64,000 nucleotides of DNA from Pohlia nutans (Eukaryota; Streptophyta; Bryopsida; Bryales; Mniaceae), in the NCBI GenBank assembly GCA_022496805.1, contig CM040103.1, forward strand, positions 22,978,820 through 23,042,819, in the 5' to 3' direction. The position numbers were made by a program, and so were the translations under genes. The notes beneath the pieces were generated by a model. The model was not told where the DNA came from and made no database searches. It worked only from the letters and a program-made list of their open reading frames with translations. Positions 11,320 to 21,346 of the stretch are shown piece after piece (position 1 is the stretch's first letter; each line of letters begins with the position of its first letter).

Positions 11320-13975
11320 ATGGCGGAGCTGGAAGGGAAGGTGGCGCTGATCACGGGGGCGTCGTCGGGGCTGGGGCGGGAGTTTGCGTTGGCGCTGGCC
11401 AAGAACGGGGCCAACGTGATCCTGGCCGCGCGGCGCAAGCACATGCTGCAAGCGCTCTGCGACGAGATCAACGCTTCCGCTGCCGTTTCGTCGAGCGAGG
11501 CGACGGAGACGCGACGGTCGTCCGGGAGGGCGGTGGCGGTGGAGCTGGACGTGAGCGCGGACGAGGCTGTCATCGACGCAGCCGTGGAGAAAGCGTGGGC
11601 GGTGTTCGGTTACGTCGACGTTCTCGTCAACAATGCCGGAATGCGAGGTAACTTGACTACCATGGCCTCGCCTTCCTCGCCCTGTGGCTATGGCGCTCAT
11701 ATCTAAGCCCTGTACGTAAGCTGGTCTTTTGTTGGGATCTTGTCATAGTTGCAGGAATTTCTTCTGGTGGACTAGAAGGACATGGTTCTCAAAACTAATT
11801 TGCTATTGAGTTGTCCATGGTAGATACCCATGCAATTTCTTTTATACCCGTGGTGATGATTACCATGACGAGAATGCATATCAGAACCAGAATGCGTCGA
11901 GATATGCACTGAGATCAACCACTTTCAATGTTGAAAGAAAAAATTTCACTCTCGTAGATTCTCATGGTAGAAGTGGTAGATTTAGTGCGCAGAAAGCGAC
12001 TTTTTAGGAACTCAGCTGCGACGGTGTGCAGCAGACGATCTCTTAGGCAATGAGATTTTAGGAACTCGTGGACCGCTAGGGCGATAAATTCGAAATCGCT
12101 TAGCTTCAGAATTTTTTTAGTGCAGCACAGGGAACTTCGAATTCCAGTCCGACGGTGTCTTTGTGAATAGTAAGAACCAGTGATCTCAGAACCACTTTAT
12201 GACATTTAGAACATTTTGCGACCTCCCACATAAATGGTATCTACTTTTGCTACCCAGTGCATACAATACTTACGATACCTCTGTAATATCCGGCAATACC
12301 CTTGATATATTAAGGTGATACCATGATGATATCCGCGGATATCACCTCATGAAGTTGCTACATTTATATCATGATGAGCATTCTCGCTACATTTCAGTTT
12401 TTTTTCCATTTTCTTTCTTTGTATGTTCAGCAGCCCCATTTTTTGAGTAGAAATCCAGCTAATTTTAGCCAGTTTTGAGATCACTGGTAAGAACATCTCC
12501 ACCAGCACTCTGGATAGCTCTCTGGCTATGGAAAAATGGATGTGCATGGTTTGGTCAACAATTTATTTGGAGGGAGTCATTGAATACAACAACCCAGTTC
12601 AGGCCCCTCAAAATGACTCAAGCTAGCGTATCTTCTCTTTTTAATTGCACATCACGATTGCACAATCCATATGTGGTGACTTGGGAGTGGCTTACTTACT
12701 AATTTTGGAGTCTAAATGAGTGATGTTGGTGGGGAACTACATGATATGCTTTGGATGACCTTCAGAGTGCGATTCAGAGTCGCTGGTGGAGATGCTCCAA
12801 GTAAGAGAACTTTGAAAGCTAACCATCTTATTTGCAGACCTATGCAAGGGATGTTGTCATGGTTGCAGTAATTGCTGCTAATGGAATGAGCTCTTGCAGG
12901 TCCTGTGCGAACCCCGTTAAACCAAGAGGAGAGCGAATGGAACGCCATTTTGAACACGAACTTGCGTGGCACATGGCTCATGTCCAAGGCTGTGGCCAAG
13001 CGATTGGCAGCAGCCAAGCGAGGAGGCTCCATCATCAACATTTCCTCCATCGCCGGTTTGGAGAGAGGCTTGTTACCTGGTGCCATGGCATACGCCGTAT
13101 CCAAGGCGGGCATCAACCATTTGTCCAAGGTCCCCTTTCTACCCTATCATCCATCTTGCTGGCTGCCATATTAGGACATTATATTCTTGTACACTCTGCA
13201 TAAAGCATTCTGTTTACAGTACGTTTTCTTGCTCTCTTCTACTGTCATAAAGGCTTGCATCTTGAATTCGAAAGAGACCTGGTACGGTGGGTTCAAGAAT
13301 TGAGTTAACCGAAAAGAAGCCCATCTAACCTCCCTTTTTGCTCTGCTTCTAACCTCTATTTTGAGCTATACGTGGGTTGAATAGTGTCGTGTCATAGCTT
13401 GTCCCCTTGTGGGCCATGGGCTTGGAGCTTTGGTAGGAGGTGTGGAAGTCATTGCGAGGTGTGGAGAATAATGACAGTGGCTTGTTTTAGATTGTCTCCC
13501 AACTCATCATGAACTAGTTTTGGTCTATTTATATTTCAATACGAGTTCAAGAGGAGTTCAAGAGGAGTTTGCTAAAACTTTCCTCTTTTGCTAAAACTTT
13601 CCTCTTTGAGCTGCCTTTTCGGTTAACTCTAATGTTATGGAGAATTTGAGAAGCGACGGTACTTGCTCTAAGGTGTGGGATTTGTTTTCTTGACAGGTGT
13701 TGGCCTTTGAGCTTGGGAAGTACAACATTCGCACAAATGCAATAGCGGCAGGATTGTTCAGGTCGGAGATCACAAACGACCTGTTCGAGAAGGATTGGCT
13801 CAACAAGGTGGCCACAAAAATCGTGCCGGCGGGGAAATGGGGAAGCGCGGATCCAGATTTGACATCCGTGGTGCTGTTGCTTGCAAGCGACGACTCGCAG
13901 CACATCACTGGCAACACATTCGTCGTGGATGGTGCGCAGAGCGTGCCCGGCGTGCCCATCTGGTCATCCCTCTAA
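11320..13975 (+). CDS. Short-chain dehydrogenase/reductase, copy A (278 aa, 3 exons)
   Basis: NAD(P)-dependent oxidoreductase of the classical SDR family, closest by eye to the plant FabG-like group whose C-terminus reads LPGVPI(F/W)SSL. Exons are 11320-11647, 12900-13129 and 13697-13975, all with GT-AG introns; the frame closes exactly at 278 residues. Visible motifs are the cofactor loop TGASSGLG (residues 12-19), NNAG (104-107), the NTN asparagine region (128-130), serines of INISS (158-159) and the YAVSK catalytic Tyr174-Lys178 pair. The start is the ATG of MAELEGKVALITG. There is no transit peptide or membrane segment, so it is probably cytosolic. The substrate is unknown. The G+C-rich first exon contrasts with AT-rich introns. 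Intron 1 hosts a hAT-type MITE. A convergent paralogue lies at 21347-24218. Confidence 0.92.
12178..12486 (+). mobile_element. hAT-like MITE, copy 1 (SDR-A intron 1)
   Basis: A 309-bp element with inverted termini CAGTGATCTCA(G/A)AAC, flanked by a perfect 8-bp direct repeat GTAAGAAC at 12170-12177 and 12487-12494. An 8-bp duplication and a CAGTG terminus fit the hAT superfamily. It is non-coding. A nearly identical copy is at about 46887-47198. Confidence 0.88.
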
Positions 13976-14772
13976 TTCCTGAGTTTCTCCACTCCATTTT
14001 GTGATGGAGTACGCATCGTGCTTTTATTATGGTGGTTGAATACCATACACAATGAGGATTCCGAAAAGAGTATGCTAGAGCATCAAGCCCTTGCCTGGGC
14101 AATTCTTTACTGGTGTAACATTGAAGGTACTTTCCAATCCGTATGTTGCAATAGCTGTTGGAGACCCTGCTCTTCTAAAAGGGCGTTGTCTTGAGCAGAA
14201 GGTTGTGGATATTACTTGCGAAGACAGGAGGTGGTCTAGATCAAGGAACTTCTGTACATGTTTATCACTTGCACTTTGATTGTTTTCCTTAATTCTCCAG
14301 CTCTCTTTTTAACCTCTCAGTACCTTTCAGCTGAGCCAAGTTGATAATGTCACCTAATAGGTGACATTGTCTGTGATCTGCTATTGAAAATTGTAAGAAG
14401 TGGATTGAACAACGTGGATGTGAAGCATCATTCTGTTTGTATGGTTCAGATCTTCCAGACCATCTGTCTAAATTGCCATCATTTGCACTTGTAGCTCACT
14501 TCAGTCGCCACTCCATTGTCACCCACATTGAGCATTCAAGTTTGAAAATGTATTGTTTTCGGGTCATTGCTATTATTGAATTCGAAATTGGCTTCTTCTA
14601 ATTGGCTTATGATCAGTTGTCATATGTTCTTGCCTGTGGCGTTGATTTTCTTACAAGGCGTTGATTTTCTTTCATTGCTTTGGGCCGAGCTTCTACAAAA
14701 GATAACACTCTTGCACGTAAATGGCCACTTCAGATTTTATTACTTCCTTCTCCCAATTTTATTATTACCTTA
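13976..14772. other. SDR-A 3' region and spacer
   Basis: Downstream of the SDR-A stop; probably 3' UTR at first, then unassigned DNA. No gene is recognised. Confidence 0.4.
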
Positions 14773-15026
14773 AGTGCCGCTTCACACTATGGCCATCCAA
14801 GTCGAGAGACCATGGGATAGAGAGTCCAAACTTTGTTGAGAGTCCCAAGAAATGGACTGAAAATAGCCAATAAAATATTGTAATTGGGGCCTTCGGCCAG
14901 GCATAGTGTGAAGCCTCCAAAGGCCAAGCCCAAAGTCCAAAGCTTCGGCCATGAACTCCCACGGCCTCTGAACTTGGACGGCCATAGTGTGAAGCCTCCA
15001 AAGGCCAAGCCCAAAGTCCAAACCCA
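14773..15026 (-). mobile_element. Degenerate Tourist-like MITE fragment
   Basis: Begins with a variant of the GCCGCTTCACACTATGGCC terminus found in two complete elements at 21.8 and 22.2 kb, in reverse orientation. The other side carries two tandem copies of a CATAGTGTGAAGCCTCCAAA segment. It appears rearranged, with no clear second terminus. Confidence 0.65.
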
Positions 15027-17362
15027 TATCATTTGTCCGGTTTCTATCTACTTCTCTTCTCATCAATTCATCCAATTTCTGAAATTTTCCTCTCACCTTC
15101 TCTAATCATGGATTTTAGAAGGGAACGCATTCTTGTGTTACTTTCGATTTTCATGGCCATCAAGTATGTTATTGTGGGCATTTTGGCATTGCAAAAACTT
15201 GCAATTTTTCAACAAAATGTCCAAGTTCCTAAACCCTAAACCCTAAAGCATATTGTAAGGGAGTGTTGTGAAGCAATGAGGATTCATTTGAGACCATTGG
15301 TTTTTAAGAAACCAACTCTTGATTGAACGAAACAAGTAGGAAAGGGTTTTGAAGCACTTCATGGTATTCCATTTATTCTACGAGCAATAGATGATTGTCA
15401 CATTCCCTATTGTAACACCATCTCATGATCCCGAAACAATTTTTTGCCTAAAAGGGTATTATTCATGTTTACTACAAGGAGTTGTAAATGTGAATTGCAA
15501 ATTTTGGGACTATGATTTTGGATGGGGTGGACAGATTCACGATCAGGAATGCTATAGTGTGAGCAGTGAGCTGTGAGCAGTAAAATTTCAGGATTCTTGA
15601 ATGGGTTTAGTAAGGAAAGTGGGTCCTATGACCGAGGATTTAGTGTGATGGTAAGGTATTTTCCAGTTTTTTCCAGGTATTGGACCTACTTCCATGGGGT
15701 TAGGATTCCCTATTCCCGTGTATAGCAGCGGGATTTGGATGTGCAGACTTTATCATGTTTTCCTCATGCACTGGTCATTCTGTGACCTACAGTTTTTCAA
15801 AGAATTCGTGGAATCTGTACGCTGACAATAAACTGAAAGAAGTTTATGAAAATAATCCCAAGATTAGTTATCTGCAGCTGATTTGTGGAACCAACCATTG
15901 TGTCAGTTTTGTTGCTCCATTAGTATTGTTCTCTGTAAATTGGGACGTGCCTGGAGTGAGTGAATAGGTGCAATTTTATTTCTTCCAGGATTTGATTTGT
16001 CCTCCATCACAAATAAATAATAGTCTAAGGTATTAAAGGAGGTAGATTGAGGTTTGTTTCTGTTGGCTCTGTCCCCGGAGGTAATGGTTTTGGAACTAAG
16101 AAACAGTGTAGATTAAGCATTTAGAGTTATTGGGAAATATAGAACAAACAGATCTTATTTATGCTTGGACTCAATTCACAAACATTTCATACTGAACCTC
16201 ATTACGCTTGGAATGTTGTGGAGTCTTGTGTCATGTAATGACTTGCTGTGATTAAGAGATTAATGACTATGGATTGGATTATTAGTTTTTGGAGCTGCAT
16301 AGCAGCGAGATTATTTTTCGGTAATCTTGATTTTGACACCAGTTATTAGACATGATCAACGTTCATAGAGCATTGAACTGCCTGATATTCTTCTTACAAT
16401 ATATGCTTCAAACACTAGTTGTCAGATATAGAGGGGACAATATAAATAACATAGGAGATTAGAGGCTAGAAGCTCAGGAAGCTTAAATAGTTGTAGCTGA
16501 TTTGGTGTGAAAACACATGATGGCATTGCTTTGTCAATCCATGCACCAAAAAACTTGGGCATAGTCTTTCGATCAATCGCACCTTTACCAATAAATTCGC
16601 GTTTGAAGTACCTAAAAGTACAAAAGCAAAATGTTTTAAAACACAGGTAGAGTAGTGCAATTGTAGAGTGAAATGAATTTGTGAAATGGGAAAGTATTTG
16701 TGAATTGCAAATCTGTACAGGAGTCGTTTGACAGCATTTGAAGTCCCGTCTTGGTCTTTGAAGGCAATTATTCTAGAGTAGCCATTGGCCTTCTTGAATG
16801 TAAAGTAGATTGTTCAATCCCAGACAAGGATTCTCCATTTCTCAACGTATTGGTTGATTTCGTCCAAGTCATGATGGGCTTCCCAGTCAATTTAAATGCT
16901 GTCGGAGTGAAGGGCGCTTATGACCTTAGTCGCGACAGAGTCTTCAAGCTATACAACCGTGACTCAAGAAAAAACAATCAAAGTTATGTTTTAAATTACT
17001 AGCACAAAGCTAGCATAGAGCGAGCAGTTTGCAAAGTAGCACAGACATAGTTTTGAAAGACATATTGCAACAGAAAGATGTAGTAAGAGAATGAACTCTG
17101 CCCAGAATGCCGCCCAACCAACTCTCGAAAGTTGCATCAGTGAAACGTGGAGGCGGGAGGTGAAGAGCCCCACGGGAAATATCCGACGAGTTCCACCACT
17201 TCAACCAGTAGACACGGAATTGAGACTGAACTACAGTGGTGGAGATCCTCTGATGCTTTCTAGGCGTCATCTCTAAAAAAAATTTAGCTCTCCAGTGTAC
17301 GTTTATCTGCGTCACGCATAAAATAAATTAGAAATACAACAACAAGGAAGAGGTACAATATC
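15027..17362. other. Spacer without recognised gene
   Basis: Unassigned. A forward frame at about 16751-17002 and a reverse frame at 17010-17315 have mixed composition but no recognisable domain; they may be eroded exons. Two telomere-like CCCTAAA units near 15232-15245 are too short to be meaningful. Confidence 0.4.
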
Positions 17363-17600
17363 TAAGCAAAGAGATTGGAGGAAAATTGAATTTGGAGTAG
17401 TACCTCTGCTAAGAACTGCGGGCCGTGCTTTGGATTTGCAATGCACAACATCTTGTCGTACTCGGATTTTTTGTCCTTGATTGCTATCTTAAAAGCCTGG
17501 ATCATAGCGTCTCTCAACCATTTAGCAGAGCAATTTTCAGGTGGTGTTTTTTCGTAATACAAAAAACATGCCTCATCGGAGGCAACTGTAATGTCGTGTT
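17363..17600 (-). other. Unidentified exon-like reverse frame
   Basis: An open reverse frame with balanced composition (it includes KWLRDAMIQAFKIAIKDKK and CIANPKHGPQFLAE) is bounded upstream by a CAG acceptor-like site and ends at a GTACTA donor-like site. I cannot name the family. It may be an isolated exon carried or abandoned by rearrangement near the Harbinger remnant. Confidence 0.3.
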
Positions 17601-17797
17601 GCAGTGAAGACGAAGAAAGGTATTAGAACACAGTCCGGGATAGAACAGCAGTGTGGAAAAAATAGGAAGTTGAGAATTCATACTCTATATAAAAACGTGA
17701 TGAAGACGTTCTTCGTGAATAGATGTCATGAAAACGGGGGCTTCCGGTTCTTGCACCATTTGTATTCCTTCGAAGTGAGGAGGGATTTAAAATCAGT

Positions 17798-18513
17798 GTG
17801 GGGAAGTTGCCCAAAACTGTTTATTTGATACAACATGTGAATCATATTGGTTTTCACGTGGGAATATTCGGTCGACCTACAAAGATATTATTTCAAAAAT
17901 CTGAAATTGGGAAGAAGATTATGAAAGATGCATTTTTACCTTACAAATTGATTAGTGATGTTGCATATCCTATGAGGCCTTAGAATTACTCATCGTTCAA
18001 GGGAGAAAGAACAAGATTGTGTAGAAGAAAGGCTCACTAGAAGTTTATTCAATTCAGCACTCGTACGGCTGTAGAAAAAGCATTTGGATTTTCTAAAAGG
18101 AAGATGGCGTATACTATTGAAAATGATTGACATACCACTCCCGAATTTGCCTGACTTAACTACCGCATGTTTATGTCTTCACAATTTATGCATTGTAGAG
18201 AATGATGAATTCTCCATACACTGGGTTAAAGAAGCTGAAAAAAGAGTTGCAAGCTGAAGTCAACATGTCACTAGGGAAAACGCTACAAGTAGATATGTTT
18301 CACGCTTTAAAATCAGCGTTGAGGGAAATGAAGGAACTGCAGAAGGCCAATTTAAAAGCGGAAAAAACACCGTTTATAGAATCGGGAGAAGAAGAAGAAG
18401 AGATAAAGAAGAAGAATGATGCATGTGAAGAAATAAAAAATGAGCAACATAAGAAAGTGAAAAACATGTTGGCAGATTCAACTCGGGTTCATTTATTACT
18501 ACCAAAAAACTAG
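17798..18513 (+). pseudogene. PIF/Harbinger transposase remnant (DDE_Tnp_4 type)
   Basis: The C-terminal half of a Harbinger nuclease can be followed across frames: a segment ending LISDVAYPMRP, then FKGERTR, STRTAVEKAFGFSK, a frame change to GRWRILLKMIDIPLPNLPD, then CLCLHNLCIVENDEF and a second frame change into a Lys/Glu-rich C-terminal tail. This is the known order of ISDxAYP, FKG, RxxVEkaFGrlKgRWriL and LHN motifs. In-frame TAG codons at 17981 and 18038 and at least two frameshifts make it inactive. The N-terminal half is not recognisable. It faces a Myb-like partner remnant on the opposite strand. Confidence 0.8.
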
Positions 18514-18653
18514 TACAAGGCTCATTTGAAAAGAAAATCAAACTTTTACTTTGAAAATTGTACATACAATAATGATGATTATGGCTATGACTATAGCTAC
18601 GATGAAGAGTAGCATATAGAAGTCTATAGCTTATTGATCAAACGATCAAATTG

Positions 18654-19178
18654 TTAACCTACCATTTCCAGCAGCTCATTAATTCTCTCAAAAAAATTCA
18701 TCAAGTCTATGCTAGTTTCTACAATTTTTTCAAAAATATCAATTGCACGGTTGTGAAAGTGTTGCTTACTTTTTGACGTAGGTGTTGTCATGATTGTTGA
18801 TATTTGTGCACTCTCAACATCTGGCGATGAATTGGTTTGAAACTCCACATTATCTGTGGTAGTAGCCGAGACATGTTTCATCACTTGTTCACCTTGATGA
18901 TACTACTCATTTAGAGCATCATAAAATTTGCCCTCCTATCGGTTATTACTAGAAATTTCATTGGCCAGCTTATCTTTTTTGTATGCATTAAAGATAGTCT
19001 TGAATTTCTTACGGCATGCTACAGCTGTCCGGTTAAATTTTGGTTGCATCACAACTATTCTAGCATGAAATCTCACCCATGTATCAATTGTTACAACCAA
19101 AAGAGCCAAAAAAATGAGAGATGAGTCAAAAATAGCCTTGAAAAAACAATCATAGCACATGCACGGATCCTCAAACAA
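18654..19178 (-). pseudogene. Harbinger accessory Myb/trihelix-like protein remnant
   Basis: Reverse-strand frame including RTAVACRKKFKTIFNAYKKD, then EISSNNR, KFYDALNE and YHQGEQVMKHVS. This is the conserved block of the Myb/trihelix-like DNA-binding protein encoded beside Harbinger transposases. Two in-frame stops (one at 18936-18938, another where Trp is expected before YHQG) break it. It is tail-to-tail with the transposase remnant 140 bp away, as expected of one decayed two-gene element. Confidence 0.7.
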
Positions 19179-20187
19179 AGACTGTGATTGCTATAAAAGG
19201 AAGAGAAAGGTGGAATGGATCACCAATGGAAAGTAGGTGGAAGATGTATCCATGAGAGAAAAGGCTCTCCATTGTAATGGGGGAGACTAGGGCTCAATCC
19301 CAACGGTGACATTTGATTTGTATCTACAATACAAGCAATACAAATAAAGTTGTGAATACGGTACTCACAAATGAAAAAAAAACCTTAGATATTTAAAGGT
19401 CAATGCAAATGCTTGAAACAAGGGACTCCGCAAATGTCTAATTTCACATTCATTATCTCACTTCTAGGTAGAATTTTACAAAATTATTTACATTTAAGTC
19501 AGGATGGATAAAATATAAATAAAAAACAAAGCGGGCCATGTAAATCAACTTCAATAAAATCTTGGTTTTTCAACATTGTCTACAAAATGCGTAGAAAATT
19601 TGGTACCCATTGATTTTATGGTTCTTCCATCAAATACAAATATTGTCTTGTGCTAGCATTAGACTAAGTCTAGTGGGTCAAAGTGGACTTATAATCTTAG
19701 TAATCATGTCATGGTAAGTCTGTAAACGGTCATTGCACTAGCTAATATGAATTTTATTGTTCAATTAAACATTTATGAATTACACCCTAGGAATGGAAAA
19801 AGTCTTCAATGACTTTTTATATGAAAAATAAAAAATTTACATTGTACTTAATATAAAGGGGTTTCTATTAATTCATTTAATTGTTGTATATTTATGCTAT
19901 AGGTTCTTTTCTTTTTTTTTCCACATTACATATATTTCCACATTTTTTATGATTGAACTTTGTTTATATACTTTTGTTTGCATTTGAATTTTTTTGTATA
20001 CGCAGTATTTTAAAGGGGTTCATGTACGCACGTAATACCAAAGTTTAATAAAGAGTGTACCCCAAGGTTTTAGTTTCATTTGTGTGCAATTTTCCTGATT
20101 ATTGTTTATTAATAGTAGTAGATAACAACACAACTCTTTCAAGAGTTTGTAGTGAAAAATATGGTCAAACAACTTATGAACGGTTAA
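19179..20187. other. AT-rich spacer
   Basis: No gene or clear repeat boundary recognised. Confidence 0.45.
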
Positions 20188-20864
20188 CCCCTTAGTGCCT
20201 AGGTAACCACTTAGTCGTCACTAAATCACTAGAAAATGAAATGCTGGAAAATCCGTGAACCATCTCAGTCCAATGTCTGAAGTTCAGGTGTGTAACTTTT
20301 GATTTTGCAGATGATGCAATAAGAAATTTTGAAATCTGACTTTCTTAGCTATCCAAATACCTATGTACAAAACACCAAATTACTGCAAATACCTCAAAAT
20401 ACAACACATGTACTATGTGGTATTTCTTGTGTTTGCAAGTTTGTTATCTTGCAATTTTTTTTGGATTATGTTCTCTTATTCATGTTCCATTAGTGTATGT
20501 AGTCTGATCTTCATAAATGTACCAACTCCTTTGTTAATTTTTCATATAAATTTTGTCCTAAATCGTACATGGATAAGTCACTGTCACTTATAAAATTCAC
20601 AATAATTATGTATAAGTGTTCTTGACATGAAAGATTACAATGAAGAGGTGTTGACACAGGCCATTGCTGAACAATTTCACTTTTATTTTTGAAAATTTAA
20701 ACCAAATTCTATTTAACCTTGAAGTCACACTTAATCGACACGTGTTTCATTAAGCTATGCTTACATTCATACGATTGGATACTATAAAAGTACAACAGAG
20801 AGTTTTAAAGAAACATTACCCAAGAAACTATGGTTTCTCCATAACCACCTTGGACACTAAAGAG
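20188..20864. mobile_element. Possible degenerate TTAA-flanked element (677 bp)
   Basis: Starts TTAA-CCCCTTAGTGCC (TTAA at 20184-20187) and ends GGACACTAAAGAG-TTAA (TTAA at 20865-20868). The termini are an imperfect inverted pair and resemble diverged versions of the CCCCTAAAGG family. AT-rich and non-coding. Confidence 0.45.
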
Positions 20865-21022
20865 TTAAGGTATACTTTTCGATAACCATGACATGTATAG
20901 CCAGGTTGAAAGTGGGATTCCGGAAGCTCACAACACATGTAAGAATTGCTCTTCTCGGATTAAAGCCCAATGGACTAGATAACATCATGCCAAAGTACGA
21001 CATTCAAGTTCCAACTGCTTAA

Positions 21023-21224
21023 CCCCTAAAGGACCAAGGACTCATGGATTTAAAATGACAAATCCAATCAATTCTATTGTGAAAAATATAATTCAGATGG
21101 GGTCACTTTTTATATAGCTGAAATCAGTTAAGAACGGTGCATGCCTTTTTTTTTAAATTTAAGTAACTCTATATAGGGCCTAAAAAACATGCAGCCCAAT
21201 TCAGGCTTCTTGGTCATTCAGGGG
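21023..21224. mobile_element. TTAA-flanked MITE, short family (202 bp)
   Basis: Left end CCCCTAAAGGACCAAGG, right end degraded to CATTCAGGGG; TTAA on both sides (21019-21022 and 21225-21228). The body shares the ACAAATTCAATTGATCATAT-type core with copies at 23.7, 43.7, 45.9 and 46.7 kb. It lies just beyond the 3' end of SDR-B. Confidence 0.8.
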
Positions 21225-21346
21225 TTAAAATTAGGACTTTCAAGAGCTTTATAGTTGCACGACTGAAACCTGTAAAATCTAGGACAAGTATAGATATGGG
21301 ATTCCAGAGGAGTGACTCAATTCCAAATGGGTATGGGAGGAGTTCT

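Noticed and set aside
11200..11700. Reverse and alternative-frame ORFs across SDR exon 1
   Set aside because: Shadows of a GC-rich exon; the same pattern recurs over SDR-B exon 1 at 23.9-24.3 kb.
15228..15246. Interstitial telomere repeat (CCCTAAA units)
   Set aside because: Only two to three units; expected by chance in AT-rich plant DNA.
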